Shown here piece after piece: positions 15,415 through 24,523 of a stretch of DNA of 35,562 nt. Made by a program: the position numbers and the translations under genes. The notes under the pieces were generated by a model. The model saw only the letters and a program-made list of their open reading frames with translations, had not been told where the DNA came from and searched no databases. Each line of letters begins with the position of its first letter. Within the stretch, counting starts at the first letter, position 1. Source of the DNA: Alloscardovia omnicolens DSM 21503 (GTDB lineage Bacteria > Actinomycetota > Actinomycetes > Actinomycetales > Bifidobacteriaceae); contig NZ_ATVB01000017.1 of the NCBI RefSeq assembly GCF_000420505.1, positions 1 to 35,562 on the forward strand, given 5' to 3'.

Positions 15415-16023
15415 ATGACTATTCGTGTTCTCCTTGCTGATGATCAAGCAATGGTGCTGGAAGCTTTGGCAACCTTGCTGAATTTGCAAGAAGATATTGA
15501 AGTGGTGTCCACATGCTCGTCCAGTGGGGACGTACTGCCAGCTATTGAACAAACACATCCCGATGTATGTTTAATTGATATAGAAATGCCACATATGGAT
15601 GGTTTAAGTCTTATTGAAATTCTCACACGAACACATCCCGAACTTCCCTGTATTGTTGTAACCACTTTTGGGCGGCCTGGCTATGTTCAGCGCTCGCTGA
15701 GCGCAGGTGCTAAAGGTTTCCTCGTAAAATCCTCATCAGCCACAGTATTAGCTGAATCTATTCGCCGAGTAATAGCTGGGCAGATTGTTGTTGATCCTGA
15801 GCTAGCAGTAGCTGCAATGACAGCAGGCGCTAATCCGCTCACCGAGCGTGAACGTGATATTATGCGTTTAGTGCGTCAAGGAAAGCATGATGCAGATATT
15901 GCTAAAACTCTTATGACGTCATCAGGAACAGTACGCAATCACGTTTCGTCAGTATTATCTAAAACTCACGCATCGTCGCGCATGGAAGCTGCTTTGATTG
16001 TTGAAGAATCAGGATGGCTCTAA
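15415..16023 (+). CDS. NarL/FixJ-family response regulator
   Basis: The 202-residue protein has a receiver domain with acidic pocket residues Asp9 and Asp10, phospho-acceptor Asp55 in LIDIEMP and the conserved Lys in GFLVKSS. A LuxR-type helix-turn-helix follows, in LTERERDIMRLVRQGKHDADIAKTL and its recognition helix SSGTVRNHVSSVLSK. It is the partner of the kinase upstream and probably controls the ABC exporter. A terminator follows at 16077. Confidence 0.95.
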   Translation: MTIRVLLADDQAMVLEALATLLNLQEDIEVVSTCSSSGDVLPAIEQTHPDVCLIDIEMPHMDGLSLIEILTRTHPELPCIVVTTFGRPGYVQRSLSAGAKGFLVKSSSATVLAESIRRVIAGQIVVDPELAVAAMTAGANPLTERERDIMRLVRQGKHDADIAKTLMTSSGTVRNHVSSVLSKTHASSRMEAALIVEESGWL

Positions 16024-16076
16024 ATATATCGATTCGTAAGTCTATGCGTGTCGAATTCAGGGCAGCATGTATAGTA

Positions 16077-16122
16077 GCGGGGTACTCACAAAGCAGATTG
16101 CCGTTGAACCCCGCATTTTTTA
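16077..16122 (+). terminator. Terminator after the response regulator gene
   Basis: GCGGGGT (16077-16083) pairs with ACCCCGC (16108-16114) and is followed by ATTTTTTA. It is nested inside a 10-bp perfect inverted repeat, GCGTGTCGAA (16046-16055) with TTCGACACGC (16135-16144). That makes an extended cruciform-like structure. Confidence 0.8.
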
Positions 16123-16193
16123 GCCAGACTGGGGTTCGACACGCCCGGATAAAATCGGGGCAGGGGTCATGCTTAAATATATGAGTTGCCTGT

Positions 16194-16223
16194 TTTAGGC
16201 TCGCATGTTTTTATGCTTAATAT
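16194..16223 (+). promoter_or_regulatory. Probable promoter of the S10 operon
   Basis: A TAATAT -10 box (16218-16223) follows a weak TTTAGG -35 at 18 nt. A related sequence, ATGCTTAAATAT (16169-16180), repeats the -10 environment (ATGCTTAATAT, 16213-16223), so tandem promoters are possible. The implied leader of the ribosomal operon is about 125 nt. Confidence 0.4.
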
Positions 16224-16235
16224 TTTAAATAGCGA

Positions 16236-16266
16236 GCGTGGCAGCGGTAAGTGCCGCTAGCCACGC
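16236..16266 (+). promoter_or_regulatory. Stable hairpin in the S10 operon leader
   Basis: GCGTGGC-AGCGG (16236-16247) pairs with CCGCT-A-GCCACGC (16254-16266): 12 pairs with one bulged A and a 6-nt loop. No T-run follows. It lies early in the leader, where ribosomal operons are often autoregulated (L4 in Escherichia coli). Regulation here is inference. Confidence 0.6.
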
Positions 16267-16356
16267 ACTGATGGGGATTCGTCCATGAGGCGAAGTGCCG
16301 GATAGTGCTCTGAACAGGTTGGAAATGTATCGATCGCAAGAAAGGGCGGACGGCGA

Positions 16357-16665
16357 ATGGCGGGACAGAAAATCCGCATCAGGCTAAAGTCCTATGACCA
16401 CGAGGTCATCGACCAGTCGGCAAAGAAGATTGTCGAAACGGTCACGAACGCAGGCGCAACTGTAGTTGGCCCAGTTCCACTTCCTACCGAGAAGAACGTG
16501 TTTGTTGTTATCCGTTCTCCTCACAAGTACAAGGATTCTCGCGAACACTTCGAGATGCGCACACATAAGCGCCTTATTGACATCGTAGATCCAACTCCAA
16601 AGGCAGTTGATTCTTTGATGCGTCTCGATTTGCCAGCAGACGTAAACATTGAGATCAAGCTGTAG
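16357..16665 (+). CDS. rpsJ: 30S ribosomal protein S10
   Basis: The 102-residue product has the S10 core ([17 protein letters not shown] near the start and [20 protein letters not shown] in the middle). It is the first gene of the S10 operon. Besides its place in the 30S head it acts as NusE in transcription antitermination, as known for the family. ATG 16357 follows AAAGGG, and rplC begins 11 nt after the stop. Confidence 0.98.
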   Translation: MAGQKIRIRLKSYDHEVIDQSAKKIVETVTNAGATVVGPVPLPTEKNVFVVIRSPHKYKDSREHFEMRTHKRLIDIVDPTPKAVDSLMRLDLPADVNIEIKL

Positions 16666-16676
16666 GGAGGGGAGAA

Positions 16677-17327
16677 ATGGTATCTAAGAACAATCGCCAG
16701 GCATTGTTGGGTAAGAAGCTCGGCATGTCTCAGGTTTGGGATGAGAACGGTTTCTTCGTTCCAGTAACTTTGGTGGAAGTAGACACCAACGTTGTAACAG
16801 CTGTAAAGAACGAGGAATCTGACGGCTACAAGGCTGTTCAGATTGCTTTCGGCGCAATTGACCCTACTAAGGTGAGCAAGCCATTGGCTGGTCACTTTGC
16901 TAAGGCAGGTGTAACCCCACGCCGTCATCTCGTTGAGTTCCGTACCGAGGACGTAGAAAACTACGAGCTAGGTCAGGAACTGACCGCAGAAATCTTCCCT
17001 GATGGTGCAGTAGTAGATGTAACTGGTACCACCAAGGGTAAGGGATTCGCAGGTACAATTAAGCGCTGGGGCTTCAAGTCCTACCGTCGTACCCACGGTT
17101 CCCACAAGAACGAGCGTCGCCCAGGTTCTGTAGGCGCATGCGCAACTCCAAGCCGTATTCTTAAGGGCAAGCGCATGGCTGGTCGTATGGGTCACGACAC
17201 TCACACCACACTCAACTTGACCGTTGTGTCCTCCGACGCAGCTAACGGCATTATTGCTGTTAAGGGTGCTGTTCCAGGACCAAAGGGTTCTCTCGTTGTA
17301 GTGCGTACTGCTGTGAAGGGAGCATAA
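16677..17327 (+). CDS. rplC: 50S ribosomal protein L3
   Basis: The 216-residue protein has the actinobacterial N-terminus [15 protein letters not shown]. The conserved [17 protein letters not shown] loop reaches toward the peptidyl transferase centre. It is an assembly initiator of the 50S subunit. A very strong GGGAGGGGAG ribosome binding site precedes ATG 16677. The start of rplD is 4 nt after its stop. Confidence 0.98.
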   Translation: MVSKNNRQALLGKKLGMSQVWDENGFFVPVTLVEVDTNVVTAVKNEESDGYKAVQIAFGAIDPTKVSKPLAGHFAKAGVTPRRHLVEFRTEDVENYELGQELTAEIFPDGAVVDVTGTTKGKGFAGTIKRWGFKSYRRTHGSHKNERRPGSVGACATPSRILKGKRMAGRMGHDTHTTLNLTVVSSDAANGIIAVKGAVPGPKGSLVVVRTAVKGA

Positions 17328-17331
17328 GGTC

Positions 17332-17988
17332 ATGACAAATGTAACTTTGAACATCACCGATGCTAACGGTAAGGCAGCTGGTTCTGTTGAAGCTCCAGTA
17401 GAGCTCTTCGGTATCGAGCAGGATGTTGTGCGTGCACACGTTCCACTCGTACACCAGGTTGTTGTAGCACAGCTTGCAGCTGCTCGTCAGGGCACTCACG
17501 CTGTAAAGAATCGCGCACGCATCTCTGGCGGCGGCAAGAAGCCATGGAAGCAGAAGGGCACCGGTCGTGCTCGTCAGGGTTCCATCCGCGCTCCACAGTT
17601 CGCAGGTGGTGCAGTAGTTCATGGTCCAGTACCACGTGACTACTCCCAGCGCACTCCAAAGAAGATGAAGGCAGCAGCTCTTCGCTACGTACTCTCTGAT
17701 CGCTTTAATGCAGGTCGCGTACACGTAGTTGACTTCGGTGTGAACGAAACTCCATCTACGAAGACTGCTAAAGCAGCTCTTTCTGTAGTAGATAACCGCT
17801 TCACGACCGTTGTTGTATCCCGTGAGAACATTAACGAATGGCTTTCCGTTCGCAACCTCACCTACGTACACGTTCTGTTCGCAGATCAGTTGAACACGTA
17901 CGACGTTGTAACTGCTGAAGATGTCGTCTTCACCAAGGAAGGCTTCGAAGCTTTCGTTGCTGCTAAGACTGCTGTTAAGGAGGCCTAA
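17332..17988 (+). CDS. rplD: 50S ribosomal protein L4
   Basis: The 218-residue protein contains the conserved exit-tunnel loop region [19 protein letters not shown] (around residues 64-82), where macrolide-resistance changes occur in other species; the motif here looks wild-type. In Escherichia coli L4 autoregulates the S10 operon. ATG 17332 overlaps a ribosome binding region in the end of rplC. Confidence 0.98.
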   Translation: MTNVTLNITDANGKAAGSVEAPVELFGIEQDVVRAHVPLVHQVVVAQLAAARQGTHAVKNRARISGGGKKPWKQKGTGRARQGSIRAPQFAGGAVVHGPVPRDYSQRTPKKMKAAALRYVLSDRFNAGRVHVVDFGVNETPSTKTAKAALSVVDNRFTTVVVSRENINEWLSVRNLTYVHVLFADQLNTYDVVTAEDVVFTKEGFEAFVAAKTAVKEA

Positions 17989-17993
17989 GTACA

Positions 17994-18290
17994 ATGGTCG
18001 CAATTCATAAGCCAGCGCATGACATCATTATTAAGCCAGTAGTTTCTGAAAAGGCTTACGCTAATTCCGATCGCGGTCAGTACACCTTCGTGGTGGCTCC
18101 AACCGCTAACAAGATTGAAATCAAGCAGGCTGTAGAAGAAATCTTCAAGGTTAAGGTTACCAACGTTAACACTCTGAACCGCGCAGGCAAGCGTCAGCGC
18201 ACTCGCACTGGTTTCGGTCAGCGTGCTTCTCAGAAGCGTGCAATCGTAACCCTTGCAGCAGGTCAGACAATTGACGTCTTCGGTAACTAA
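17994..18290 (+). CDS. rplW: 50S ribosomal protein L23
   Basis: The 98-residue product shows the L23 pattern: [12 protein letters not shown] near the start and an internal [16 protein letters not shown]23 sits at the tunnel exit and docks trigger factor, SRP and the translocon. AAGGAGG lies in the end of rplD, and the intergenic gap is 5 nt. Confidence 0.97.
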   Translation: MVAIHKPAHDIIIKPVVSEKAYANSDRGQYTFVVAPTANKIEIKQAVEEIFKVKVTNVNTLNRAGKRQRTRTGFGQRASQKRAIVTLAAGQTIDVFGN

Positions 18291-18322
18291 GCAGTAGCCG
18301 AGAAAGTTAAGGTAAACATATT

Positions 18323-19153
18323 ATGGCTATCCGCGTATATAAGCCAACGACTGCAGGTCGTCGTAACGCATCTGTTTCAGACTTCTCTGAAATTACGCGT
18401 TCCACACCTGAAAAGTCTTTGCTGCGTAAGCTCAGCAAGACTGGCGGCCGTAACTCTTATGGTCGTATTACAAGCCGTCACCGTGGTGGCGGTCACAAGC
18501 GCCAGTACCGTCTCATCGACTTTAAGCGTTGGGACAAGGACGGCATCCCAGCAAAGGTTGCACACATCGAGTATGATCCAAACCGTTCTGCTCGCATTGC
18601 TCTGCTTCACTTTGCAGATGGCGAAAAGCGCTACATCATCGCTCCTGAAGGCGTAAAGCAGGGCGACACCATCGAAACTGGTGCACAGGCAGATATTAAG
18701 CCAGGTAACAACTTGCCATTGCGCAACATCCCAACCGGTACCGTTGTTCACGCTATTGAACTTCGCCCATTGGGTGGTGCAAAGATCGCACGTTCCGCTG
18801 GCGCATCTGTACAGCTTGTTGCTAAGGATGGTAACCTCGCTCAGCTGCGTATGCCATCTGGAGAAATCCGCAACGTAGACGCACGCTGCCGCGCAACTGT
18901 TGGCGAAGTAGGTAACTCCGAACACGCTAATATCGAGCTCGGTAAGGCAGGTCGCGCACGCTGGATGGGCAAGCGCCCACATACACGTGGTGAATCCATG
19001 AACCCAGTAGATCATCCACATGGTGGTCGTACACGCGGTGGTAAGCCACCAGTGTCCCCATGGGGTAAGGGTGAGGTTCGTACACGTCGTCCTAAGAAGG
19101 CATCGAACAAGATGATTGTTCGTCGTCGTCCTAACGGTAAGAACCGCAAGTAA
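18323..19153 (+). CDS. rplB: 50S ribosomal protein L2
   Basis: The 276-residue protein has [19 protein letters not shown] (N-terminal RNA-binding region) and [10 protein letters not shown] near the C-terminus. The latter contains the conserved His implicated in peptidyl transferase activity. The length is normal for the family. A weak AGTTAAGG site precedes ATG 18323. Confidence 0.98.
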   Translation: MAIRVYKPTTAGRRNASVSDFSEITRSTPEKSLLRKLSKTGGRNSYGRITSRHRGGGHKRQYRLIDFKRWDKDGIPAKVAHIEYDPNRSARIALLHFADGEKRYIIAPEGVKQGDTIETGAQADIKPGNNLPLRNIPTGTVVHAIELRPLGGAKIARSAGASVQLVAKDGNLAQLRMPSGEIRNVDARCRATVGEVGNSEHANIELGKAGRARWMGKRPHTRGESMNPVDHPHGGRTRGGKPPVSPWGKGEVRTRRPKKASNKMIVRRRPNGKNRK

Positions 19154-19168
19154 GGGAGTGTCGAAGAG

Positions 19169-19447
19169 ATGACTCGAAGCATCAAGAAGGGCCCATTCGT
19201 CGACGCCCACTTGCAGAAGAAAGTCGACGCTCAGAACGAAAAGGGTACTCACGACGTTATTAAGACTTGGTCTCGTCGTTCCATGATTACCCCTGACTTC
19301 ATTGGTCACACTTTCGCCGTTCATGACGGTCGTAAGCACGTACCAGTGTTCGTTACTGAATCGATGGTAGGTCACAAGCTCGGAGAGTTCGCTCCAACGC
19401 GCACTTTCAAGGGCCACATTAAGGATGATAAGAAGGGACGCCGCTAA
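19169..19447 (+). CDS. rpsS: 30S ribosomal protein S19
   Basis: The 92-residue product starts [14 protein letters not shown] and has [20 protein letters not shown], both standard for S19 in the 30S head, where it contacts S13 and tRNA. Its stop codon adjoins the rplV start codon, so the two are translationally coupled. Confidence 0.98.
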   Translation: MTRSIKKGPFVDAHLQKKVDAQNEKGTHDVIKTWSRRSMITPDFIGHTFAVHDGRKHVPVFVTESMVGHKLGEFAPTRTFKGHIKDDKKGRR

Positions 19448-19807
19448 ATGGAAGCTAAGGCAATTGCACGTCACGTACGCGTGACGCCACGCAAGGCTCG
19501 CCGCGTCGTAGACCTCATCCGAGGCAAGAAGACGACTGAAGCCATCACCATTTTGAAGTTCGCTCCACAAGCAGCGTCTACTCCAGTACTCAAGGTACTC
19601 GAGTCTGCTATTGCAAACGCTCGTGTGAAGGCAGAACAGGCAAATGAGCCATTCCGTGAGAACGAATTGGTAGTCGCAGCAACCTACGTAGATGAGGGTG
19701 TAACTCTCAAGCGTTTCCGTGCTCGTGCACAGGGCCGCGCAGGTCGCATTAACAAGCGTACTTCCCACATCACGGTAATCGTCGCAGATAAGGAAGGTGC
19801 ACGCTAA
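19448..19807 (+). CDS. rplV: 50S ribosomal protein L22
   Basis: The 119-residue protein carries [18 protein letters not shown] and the C-terminal beta-hairpin [20 protein letters not shown], which lines the exit tunnel. Mutations in this hairpin cause macrolide resistance elsewhere; none is evident. The stop overlaps the rpsC start (TAATG). Confidence 0.98.
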   Translation: MEAKAIARHVRVTPRKARRVVDLIRGKKTTEAITILKFAPQAASTPVLKVLESAIANARVKAEQANEPFRENELVVAATYVDEGVTLKRFRARAQGRAGRINKRTSHITVIVADKEGAR

Positions 19808-20619
19808 TGGGCCAGAAGGTTAATCCATTTGGTTACCGCCTCGGCGTAACCGAGTATCACCGTTCGAAGTGGTTCTCTGATTCCACTAAGCAGGGCGAAC
19901 GTTACCGCGATTTCGTTCTCGAAGATGACAAGATCCGTAAGGCAATGAACAAGGATCTGGAACGTGCAGGCGTTTCTCGCGTTGTTATCGAACGTACACG
20001 TGACCGTGTGCGTGTAGATATTCACACTGCTCGTCCAGGTATCGTCATCGGCCGCCGTGGTGCAGAAGCTGACCGCGTTCGCGCAAAGCTCGAAAAGATT
20101 ACCGGCAAGCAGGTTCAGCTCAACATCTTCGAAGTAAAGAATGCAGCTATCGATGCTCAGCTCGTGGCACAGTCCATCGCTGAACAGTTGGCAAACCGCG
20201 TTACCTTCCGTCGCGCAATGCGCAAGGCACAGCAGGACGCTATGCGTGCTGGTGCAAAGGGTATTCGTATTAAGCTCTCCGGTCGCTTGGGTGGTGCAGA
20301 AATGTCTCGCTCCGAGTTCTACCGTGAAGGCCGTGTGCCACTGCAGACTCTTCGTGCATTGATTGACTATGGTTTCTTCGAAGCAAGCACAACCTACGGT
20401 CAGATCGGTGTGAAGGTATGGATCTACAAGGGCGATATGACGGAGAAGGAATTCGAAGAGCAGCAAGCTCAGCAGAACAATCGTTCCCGTCGTGGTTCCA
20501 ACGATCGTCGCCCACGTCGTAACAACCGTGGTGCAGCTGCACAGCGTGGCAACCAGGAAGCAGCCCCTAAGGCTGAAGCTCCTGCAGCCCCAGCTGAAAC
20601 TGCAGAAGTAAAGGAGTAA
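19807..20619 (+). CDS. rpsC: 30S ribosomal protein S3
   Basis: The 270-residue protein has the KH RNA-binding domain ([18 protein letters not shown]) and the conserved C-terminal domain with [13 protein letters not shown]. Beyond about residue 215 it ends in an Arg/Asn- then Ala/Glu/Pro-rich tail, longer than in Escherichia coli and common in actinobacteria. S3 forms part of the mRNA entry channel. It overlaps rplV by 1 nt. Confidence 0.98.
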   Translation: MGQKVNPFGYRLGVTEYHRSKWFSDSTKQGERYRDFVLEDDKIRKAMNKDLERAGVSRVVIERTRDRVRVDIHTARPGIVIGRRGAEADRVRAKLEKITGKQVQLNIFEVKNAAIDAQLVAQSIAEQLANRVTFRRAMRKAQQDAMRAGAKGIRIKLSGRLGGAEMSRSEFYREGRVPLQTLRALIDYGFFEASTTYGQIGVKVWIYKGDMTEKEFEEQQAQQNNRSRRGSNDRRPRRNNRGAAAQRGNQEAAPKAEAPAAPAETAEVKE

Positions 20620-20625
20620 GTGAGA

Positions 20626-21045
20626 ATGCTTATCCCAAAGAGAACAAAGTACCGCAAGCAGCACCGTCCAGTTCGTTCTGGTATGTCTAAGGGTGGCAAC
20701 ACCATCGCTTTCGGTGAGTTCGGTATCCAGGCTCTTGCTCCTGCTTACATTACCAACCGTCAGATTGAAGCTGCACGTATTGCAATGACCCGCTACATCA
20801 AGCGTGGTGGCCGCGTGTGGATTACAATCTTCCCAGATCGTCCTTTGACGAAGCATGCTCTCGGCGCTCGAATGGGTTCCGGTAAGGGTGCACCTGAGTT
20901 CTGGGTTGCTAATGTTCGTCCAGGACGCGTAATGTTCGAAATTTCAGGCGTTTCTGAAGAAGTTGCTCGCGAAGCACTTCGCCGTGCAGTAGATAAGCTG
21001 CCTATGAAGTGCCGCATCATTGCACGTGAAGGCGGTGACAACTAA
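20626..21045 (+). CDS. rplP: 50S ribosomal protein L16
   Basis: The 139-residue product starts [14 protein letters not shown] and has [20 protein letters not shown], typical of L16 near the A-site tRNA elbow. I choose ATG 20626 over GTG 20620 because the family starts with MLIPKR and AAAGGAG lies at a good distance. Its stop abuts rpmC. Confidence 0.98.
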   Translation: MLIPKRTKYRKQHRPVRSGMSKGGNTIAFGEFGIQALAPAYITNRQIEAARIAMTRYIKRGGRVWITIFPDRPLTKHALGARMGSGKGAPEFWVANVRPGRVMFEISGVSEEVAREALRRAVDKLPMKCRIIAREGGDN

Positions 21046-21279
21046 ATGGCAAATGCATCAGAATACTCGATCAAGAACTTGAACGAGAAGACTAACGCAG
21101 AAATTGAGGACTTCCTCAAGAAGTCGAAGGAAGAACTTTTCAATCTTCGCTTCCAGAACGCTACCGGTCAGTTGGATAACTCATCCCGCATTAAGACTGT
21201 AAAGCGTGATATTGCCCGCATGTACACTGTTCTTCGCGAACGTGAACTCGGCATTACCGAGTCCCCAGTGCAGGACTAA
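21046..21279 (+). CDS. rpmC: 50S ribosomal protein L29
   Basis: The 77-residue protein has the L29 helical pair with [15 protein letters not shown] and [18 protein letters not shown]29 sits at the tunnel exit next to L23. It is directly fused in layout to rplP (stop and start adjoin). Confidence 0.97.
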   Translation: MANASEYSIKNLNEKTNAEIEDFLKKSKEELFNLRFQNATGQLDNSSRIKTVKRDIARMYTVLRERELGITESPVQD

Positions 21280-21298
21280 GAAAGTCTGAGGAGTAAAA

Positions 21299-21565
21299 AT
21301 GGCTGAAAAGCTGGAACGCAACGATCGTAAGGTTCGCACTGGCTACGTAGTGTCAGAAGCAATGGACAAGACGATTACCGTTGAGTTGGAGCAGCGTTCG
21401 ACCCACCCATTGTATGGTAAGGTTGTACGCAGCAACAGCAAGGTCAAGGTCCATGACGAGAACAACGACGCACATGTCGGTGATCTTGTTACAATTATGG
21501 AGACAAGGCCTTTGAGCAAGACGAAGCGTTGGCGTCTCAACGCTATCGTTGAGCGTGCTAAGTAA
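21299..21565 (+). CDS. rpsQ: 30S ribosomal protein S17
   Basis: The 88-residue product has [19 protein letters not shown] and [20 protein letters not shown], the S17 core (an OB fold binding 16S rRNA near the 5' domain). A GAGGAG site precedes ATG 21299. A structured 105-nt spacer follows before rplN. Confidence 0.97.
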   Translation: MAEKLERNDRKVRTGYVVSEAMDKTITVELEQRSTHPLYGKVVRSNSKVKVHDENNDAHVGDLVTIMETRPLSKTKRWRLNAIVERAK

Positions 21566-21588
21566 ATAAGTTCGGCAAGGCTCCGTGT

Positions 21589-21638
21589 ACACCCGAGGAC
21601 TGCTACTCTCTTTCGAGAGCAGCAGCGGTTCTGGGTGT
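21589..21638 (+). promoter_or_regulatory. Two-tier hairpin between rpsQ and rplN
   Basis: An inner stem CTGCT-CTCTC (21600-21610, one A bulge) pairs with GAGAG-AGCAG (21615-21625, one C bulge) around TTTC. Outside it, ACACCC (21589-21594) pairs with GGGTGT (21633-21638). No T-run follows. It marks the boundary between the classical S10 and spc operons and could be an mRNA processing or protein-binding element. Confidence 0.6.
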
Positions 21639-21670
21639 GCGGGGAGGACCAGCTCGGCTAAGGAGAATCA

Positions 21671-22039
21671 ATGATTCAGCAAGAATCGCGACTTCATGTC
21701 GCCGACAACACGGGTGCTAAGGAAATCTTGGCAATTCGCGTGCTCGGTGGATCGAAGCGACGCTATGCCGGAATTGGCGACGTTATCGTTGCCTCCGTTA
21801 AGGATGCTATTCCTGGCGGTTCGGTAAAGAAGGGTGACGTAGTTAAGGCTGTCGTCGTCCGTACTGTAAAGGAACGTCGTCGTGCAGACGGTTCCTACAT
21901 CAAGTTTGATGAGAACGCTGCTGTTATCTTGGGTAACGGCCGCGAACCAAAGGGCACACGTATCTTCGGACCAGTGGGTCGTGAATTGCGCGATAAGCGC
22001 TTCATGAAGATCGTTTCTTTGGCACCGGAGGTGATCTAA
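21671..22039 (+). CDS. rplN: 50S ribosomal protein L14
   Basis: The 122-residue protein matches L14 throughout ([18 protein letters not shown] at the start, [20 protein letters not shown] near the end). It is the first gene of the spc block. L14 forms an intersubunit bridge. AAGGAG lies upstream of ATG 21671, and the stop overlaps the rplX start. Confidence 0.98.
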   Translation: MIQQESRLHVADNTGAKEILAIRVLGGSKRRYAGIGDVIVASVKDAIPGGSVKKGDVVKAVVVRTVKERRRADGSYIKFDENAAVILGNGREPKGTRIFGPVGRELRDKRFMKIVSLAPEVI

Positions 22040-22371
22040 TGGTAGCTAAGATCAAGAAGGGTGACCTCGTAAAGGTTATCCGTGGTAAGGATCGCGGCGC
22101 AGAAGGCACCGTTCAGCGCGTACTTCCTAACGATCGTCTGATCGTTGAAGGCGTACAGATTGTCAAGAAGCATATTCGTGCACGAGTCCAGGGTCAGCAG
22201 TCCGGAATCGTATCCGTGGAAGCACCTATTCACCGTTCCAACGTAATGCTCATCGATCCAGAAACCAAGAAGCCAACCCGCGTTGGTGTTGTGGTGAAGG
22301 AAGAAGCTCGTGACGGTAAGGTAAAGCGCGTGCGTGTCCGTGTAGCTAAGAAGTCTGGAAAGGAGCTGTAA
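22039..22371 (+). CDS. rplX: 50S ribosomal protein L24
   Basis: The 110-residue protein has an N-terminal KOW motif ([19 protein letters not shown]) and the L24 C-terminal region ([17 protein letters not shown]). It is an early 23S rRNA assembly factor. It overlaps both neighbours by 1 nt (TAATG junctions). Confidence 0.97.
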   Translation: MVAKIKKGDLVKVIRGKDRGAEGTVQRVLPNDRLIVEGVQIVKKHIRARVQGQQSGIVSVEAPIHRSNVMLIDPETKKPTRVGVVVKEEARDGKVKRVRVRVAKKSGKEL

Positions 22372-22943
22372 TGAGCGAAGTAAATATCGAGACTCCTGCA
22401 ACTCCACGTCTCAAGGCTCGCTACAAGGAAGAAATCATTCCTGCTTTGGAAAAGGAATTCAGCATCTCTAATCCAATGCGCGTTCCAGGCGTGGAAAAGG
22501 TTGTTGTATCCATGGGTGTTGGTGCCGCAGCTCGCGACTCCAAGCTCATTGAAGGCGCAGTGCGTGATTTGACTGCAATTACAGGTCAGAAGCCAAAGAT
22601 TACTTTGGCAAAGAAGTCTGTTGCACAGTTCCACCTGCGTGAAGGTCAGGCAATTGGCGCATTCGTAACTCTGCGCGGTGACCGCATGTGGGAGTTCCTG
22701 GATCGTCTTTTGACTTTGGCTTTGCCACGTATCCGTGATTTCCGTGGTATCAACGGCAATCAGTTCGATGGTAACGGTAACTACAACTTCGGTTTAACCG
22801 AACAGTCTATGTTCCATGAAATCGATCCTGATTCCATCGATCACCGCCGTGGTATGGACATCACCGTAGTAACCTCGACCAAGAGTGATGAGGAAGGCAA
22901 GGCTTTGCTTAAGCACCTCGGCTTCCCATTCAAGGAGGACTAA
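22371..22943 (+). CDS. rplE: 50S ribosomal protein L5
   Basis: The 190-residue product has [15 protein letters not shown], the [20 protein letters not shown] block and [21 protein letters not shown]. These are diagnostic for L5, which binds 5S rRNA. The length is normal and the start follows rplX directly with AAAGGAG inside it. The type Z S14 gene begins 3 nt after the stop. Confidence 0.98.
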   Translation: MSEVNIETPATPRLKARYKEEIIPALEKEFSISNPMRVPGVEKVVVSMGVGAAARDSKLIEGAVRDLTAITGQKPKITLAKKSVAQFHLREGQAIGAFVTLRGDRMWEFLDRLLTLALPRIRDFRGINGNQFDGNGNYNFGLTEQSMFHEIDPDSIDHRRGMDITVVTSTKSDEEGKALLKHLGFPFKED

Positions 22944-22946
22944 GAG

Positions 22947-23132
22947 ATGGCAAAGACAGCTCTCAAGAACAAGGCTGCTCGCAAGCCAAAGTTCGCAGTA
23001 CGTGCATACACTCGCTGTGAGGTTTGCGGACGTCCACATTCCGTTTATCGCAAGTTCGGTCTCTGCCGCGTATGCCTTCGTGAGAAGGCTCATCGTGGTG
23101 AGCTTCCAGGCGTAACGAAGTCCAGTTGGTAA
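22947..23132 (+). CDS. rpsZ: 30S ribosomal protein S14, zinc-binding type Z
   Basis: The 61-residue product has two CxxC pairs, CEVC and CRVC, forming the zinc ribbon of the short S14 form (C+). Many actinobacteria also encode a zinc-free paralogue for zinc starvation elsewhere; none is in this window. AAGGAGG lies in the end of rplE. Confidence 0.97.
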   Translation: MAKTALKNKAARKPKFAVRAYTRCEVCGRPHSVYRKFGLCRVCLREKAHRGELPGVTKSSW

Positions 23133-23144
23133 ATCGACGTTGAA

Positions 23145-23173
23145 GGTCCGCGGTCCACAGGGCGGCGGAAACC
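23145..23173 (+). promoter_or_regulatory. Hairpin between rpsZ and rpsH
   Basis: GGT-CCGC (23145-23151) pairs with GCGG-AA-ACC (23165-23173), with two unpaired A residues on the 3' side. No T-run is present. Its role is unknown; it may be a processing element or incidental. Confidence 0.35.
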
Positions 23174-23198
23174 ACGACGAGGAAGGGCATCAGCCCAA

Positions 23199-23597
23199 AT
23201 GACAATGACAGATCCAATCGCAGATATGCTTACACGTCTGCGTAATGCGAGTGCGGCAAAACACGAAACCGTGGACATGCCATACTCCAAGTTCAAGGCA
23301 CATATTGCCGAAATCCTCAAGCGTGAGGGTTATATCGCTGATTTTGCAGCGAAAGAAGCACGTGTGGGTCAGACTCTTGAGATTACTCTCAAGTACGGCA
23401 AGCACGGCGAACAGAGCATCCAGGGAATTAAGCGCGTATCCAAGCCAGGTTTGCGTCGTTACGCTAAGTCCGACGCACTTCCAATGCCACTTGGTGGTTT
23501 GGGTATTGCAATCATCTCTACCAGCTCTGGCTTAATGACTCAGAAGGAATGCCTGGAAAAGGGCATCGGCGGCGAAATCGTCGCTTATGTGTGGTAA
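23199..23597 (+). CDS. rpsH: 30S ribosomal protein S8
   Basis: The 132-residue protein has [17 protein letters not shown] at the start and [20 protein letters not shown] near the C-terminus. Both are typical of S8, a primary 16S rRNA binder that in Escherichia coli represses the spc operon. A GGAAGGGC stretch precedes the ATG by about 14 nt, a rather long spacing. Confidence 0.97.
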   Translation: MTMTDPIADMLTRLRNASAAKHETVDMPYSKFKAHIAEILKREGYIADFAAKEARVGQTLEITLKYGKHGEQSIQGIKRVSKPGLRRYAKSDALPMPLGGLGIAIISTSSGLMTQKECLEKGIGGEIVAYVW

Positions 23598-23611
23598 GGA
23601 GGGCTTAAATT

Positions 23612-24151
23612 ATGGCATCACATATTGGTAAGCTCCCTATCGCTGTTCCAGCTGGAGTAGAAATTACTGTTAATGGAAGCATCTTCCAGGCTAAGGGCCC
23701 AAAGGGTACCGATTCTTTCGAATTGCCTGAAGGTATTTCCGTATCCGTAGAAGACGGTCACGTTACCTTCACCCCTGAAGATGATGCTCGCCCAACCCGT
23801 GCAAAGCATGGTTTGGCTCGCTCTTTGGCAGCAGGCATTATCGAGGGTGTGTCTAAGGGCTTCGAAAAGCGTCTTCTTATTGTTGGTACCGGTTACCGTG
23901 TTGTAGCTAAGGGCAAGAACCTCGAGTTCTTCTTGGGTTACTCCCACACCATTAATGTGGAAGCACCTGCAGGAATTGAATTCGAAGTTGTTAACCCAAA
24001 TGAGCTTTTGGTTAAGGGTATCGACAAGCAGGCTGTTGGCCAGATTGCTGCAAACATCCGCAAGCTTCGTGCTCCAGAACCATACAAGGGTAAGGGCATT
24101 AAGTACGCAGATGAGCGCATCATCCGCAAGGCTGGAAAGGCTGGTAAGTAA
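23612..24151 (+). CDS. rplF: 50S ribosomal protein L6
   Basis: The 179-residue protein contains two L6 repeats. The C-terminal signature PEPYKGKGIKYADERIIRKAGK confirms the family. It lies near the GTPase centre of the 50S subunit. AAGGAGG lies upstream of ATG 23612. The rplR start directly follows its stop. Confidence 0.98.
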   Translation: MASHIGKLPIAVPAGVEITVNGSIFQAKGPKGTDSFELPEGISVSVEDGHVTFTPEDDARPTRAKHGLARSLAAGIIEGVSKGFEKRLLIVGTGYRVVAKGKNLEFFLGYSHTINVEAPAGIEFEVVNPNELLVKGIDKQAVGQIAANIRKLRAPEPYKGKGIKYADERIIRKAGKAGK

Positions 24152-24523
24152 ATGACGGTAAAGATTTATGGTAAGGGCAAGAACGTTGCTCGCTTGCGCC
24201 GTCACGCACGTCTTCGCAAGAAGCTTGCCGGCACTGCAGAGCGTCCACGTCTCGTAGTTACTCGTTCCAACCGCAACATGGTGGCACAGATTGTTGATGA
24301 CACCAAGGGCATTACTCTCGTGAGCGAATCTACTTTGCACAACGACTTCGGTGCTTTTGAAGGTACCAAGGTTGAAGCTGCAAAGAAGGTTGGCGAACTG
24401 ATTGCTAAGAAGGCAGTTGCTGCTGGTATTACCACAGTTGTATTCGACCGCGGTGGTAACAAGTATCATGGTCGCGTTGCTGCAGTAGCAGAAGGCGCAC
24501 GTGAGGGAGGTCTGCAGCTGTGA
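24152..24523 (+). CDS. rplR: 50S ribosomal protein L18
   Basis: The 123-residue protein has [19 protein letters not shown] and [23 protein letters not shown], matching L18, the 5S rRNA-binding protein. The stop TGA overlaps the GTG start of rpsE by 4 nt, giving translational coupling. Confidence 0.97.
   Translation: MTVKIYGKGKNVARLRRHARLRKKLAGTAERPRLVVTRSNRNMVAQIVDDTKGITLVSESTLHNDFGAFEGTKVEAAKKVGELIAKKAVAAGITTVVFDRGGNKYHGRVAAVAEGAREGGLQL

Noticed and set aside
18377-19768. 463-codon minus-strand frame over rplB-rpsS-rplV
   Set aside because: Cys/Thr/Leu/Val-rich shadow of highly biased ribosomal codons, with no start signals or domains.
19804-20856. 350-codon minus-strand frame over rpsC
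   Set aside because: Same kind of antisense artefact over strongly codon-biased ribosomal genes.
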